A stretch of DNA of 5,767 nt, taken from Roseburia sp. CAG:309. Its GTDB lineage: Bacteria; Bacillota; Clostridia; Lachnospirales; Lachnospiraceae. The notes below the pieces were generated by a model. That model saw only the letters and a list, made by a program, of their open reading frames with translations, was not told the DNA's origin and searched no databases. The DNA is taken from assembly GCA_000434115.1 (NCBI GenBank), contig FR893996.1, forward strand, positions 4,233 to 9,999, in the 5' to 3' direction. The position numbers were made by a program, and so were the translations under genes. This document shows, piece after piece, positions 5,734 through 5,767 of the stretch (its first letter is position 1; the number at the start of each line of letters is the position of its first letter).

Positions 5734-5767
5734 GCATTATTGTAACATTCACACTGAAAAAAATCAT

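Overview
The window looks like a chromosomal segment from a low-to-moderate GC Gram-positive anaerobe, most likely a clostridial (Lachnospiraceae-like) bacterium. This is inferred from AGGAG/AAAGG-type ribosome binding sites, an extended -10 promoter, the protein styles (421-residue LeuC paired with 161-residue LeuD, a ~400-residue HD dGTPase) and the tight gene packing. It is not proven by a search.

Layout. Positions 1-224 (+) hold the C-terminal end of a probable metallo-beta-lactamase-fold hydrolase cut by the window edge. From 4049 down to 205 on the minus strand runs a compact four-gene cluster in the transcribed order leuC, leuD, pyridoxal/pyridoxamine kinase, dgt-like dGTPase, with gaps of only 15, 21 and 17 nt, so it is very probably one operon. 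The last gene converges on and overlaps the hydrolase by 20 bp. A 584-nt gene-free stretch (4050-4633) separates leuC from a divergent LysR-type regulator (4634-5545, +). The right end (5546-5767) has no intact gene, but holds the remains of a small minus-strand reading frame broken by an in-frame TAG.

How it works together. LeuC and LeuD form the [4Fe-4S] isopropylmalate isomerase of leucine biosynthesis. The kinase makes pyridoxal 5'-phosphate, the cofactor of the branched-chain aminotransferase that completes the pathway. The HD protein is expected to hydrolyse dNTPs and has no obvious link to leucine. The LysR regulator is the natural candidate to control leuCD from the shared divergent region. 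That region holds a good minus-strand promoter for leuC, a plus-strand extended -10 promoter for lysR, and an AT-rich inverted repeat between them.

The genes themselves are ordinary. The unexplained structure lies in the intergenic DNA: a three-unit 39-bp repeat array with hairpins in the presumed leuC leader, an adjacent long hairpin, a degenerate 41-bp duplication in the presumed lysR leader, and the broken reading frame at the right edge. I did not find convincing evidence of a new multi-gene system.
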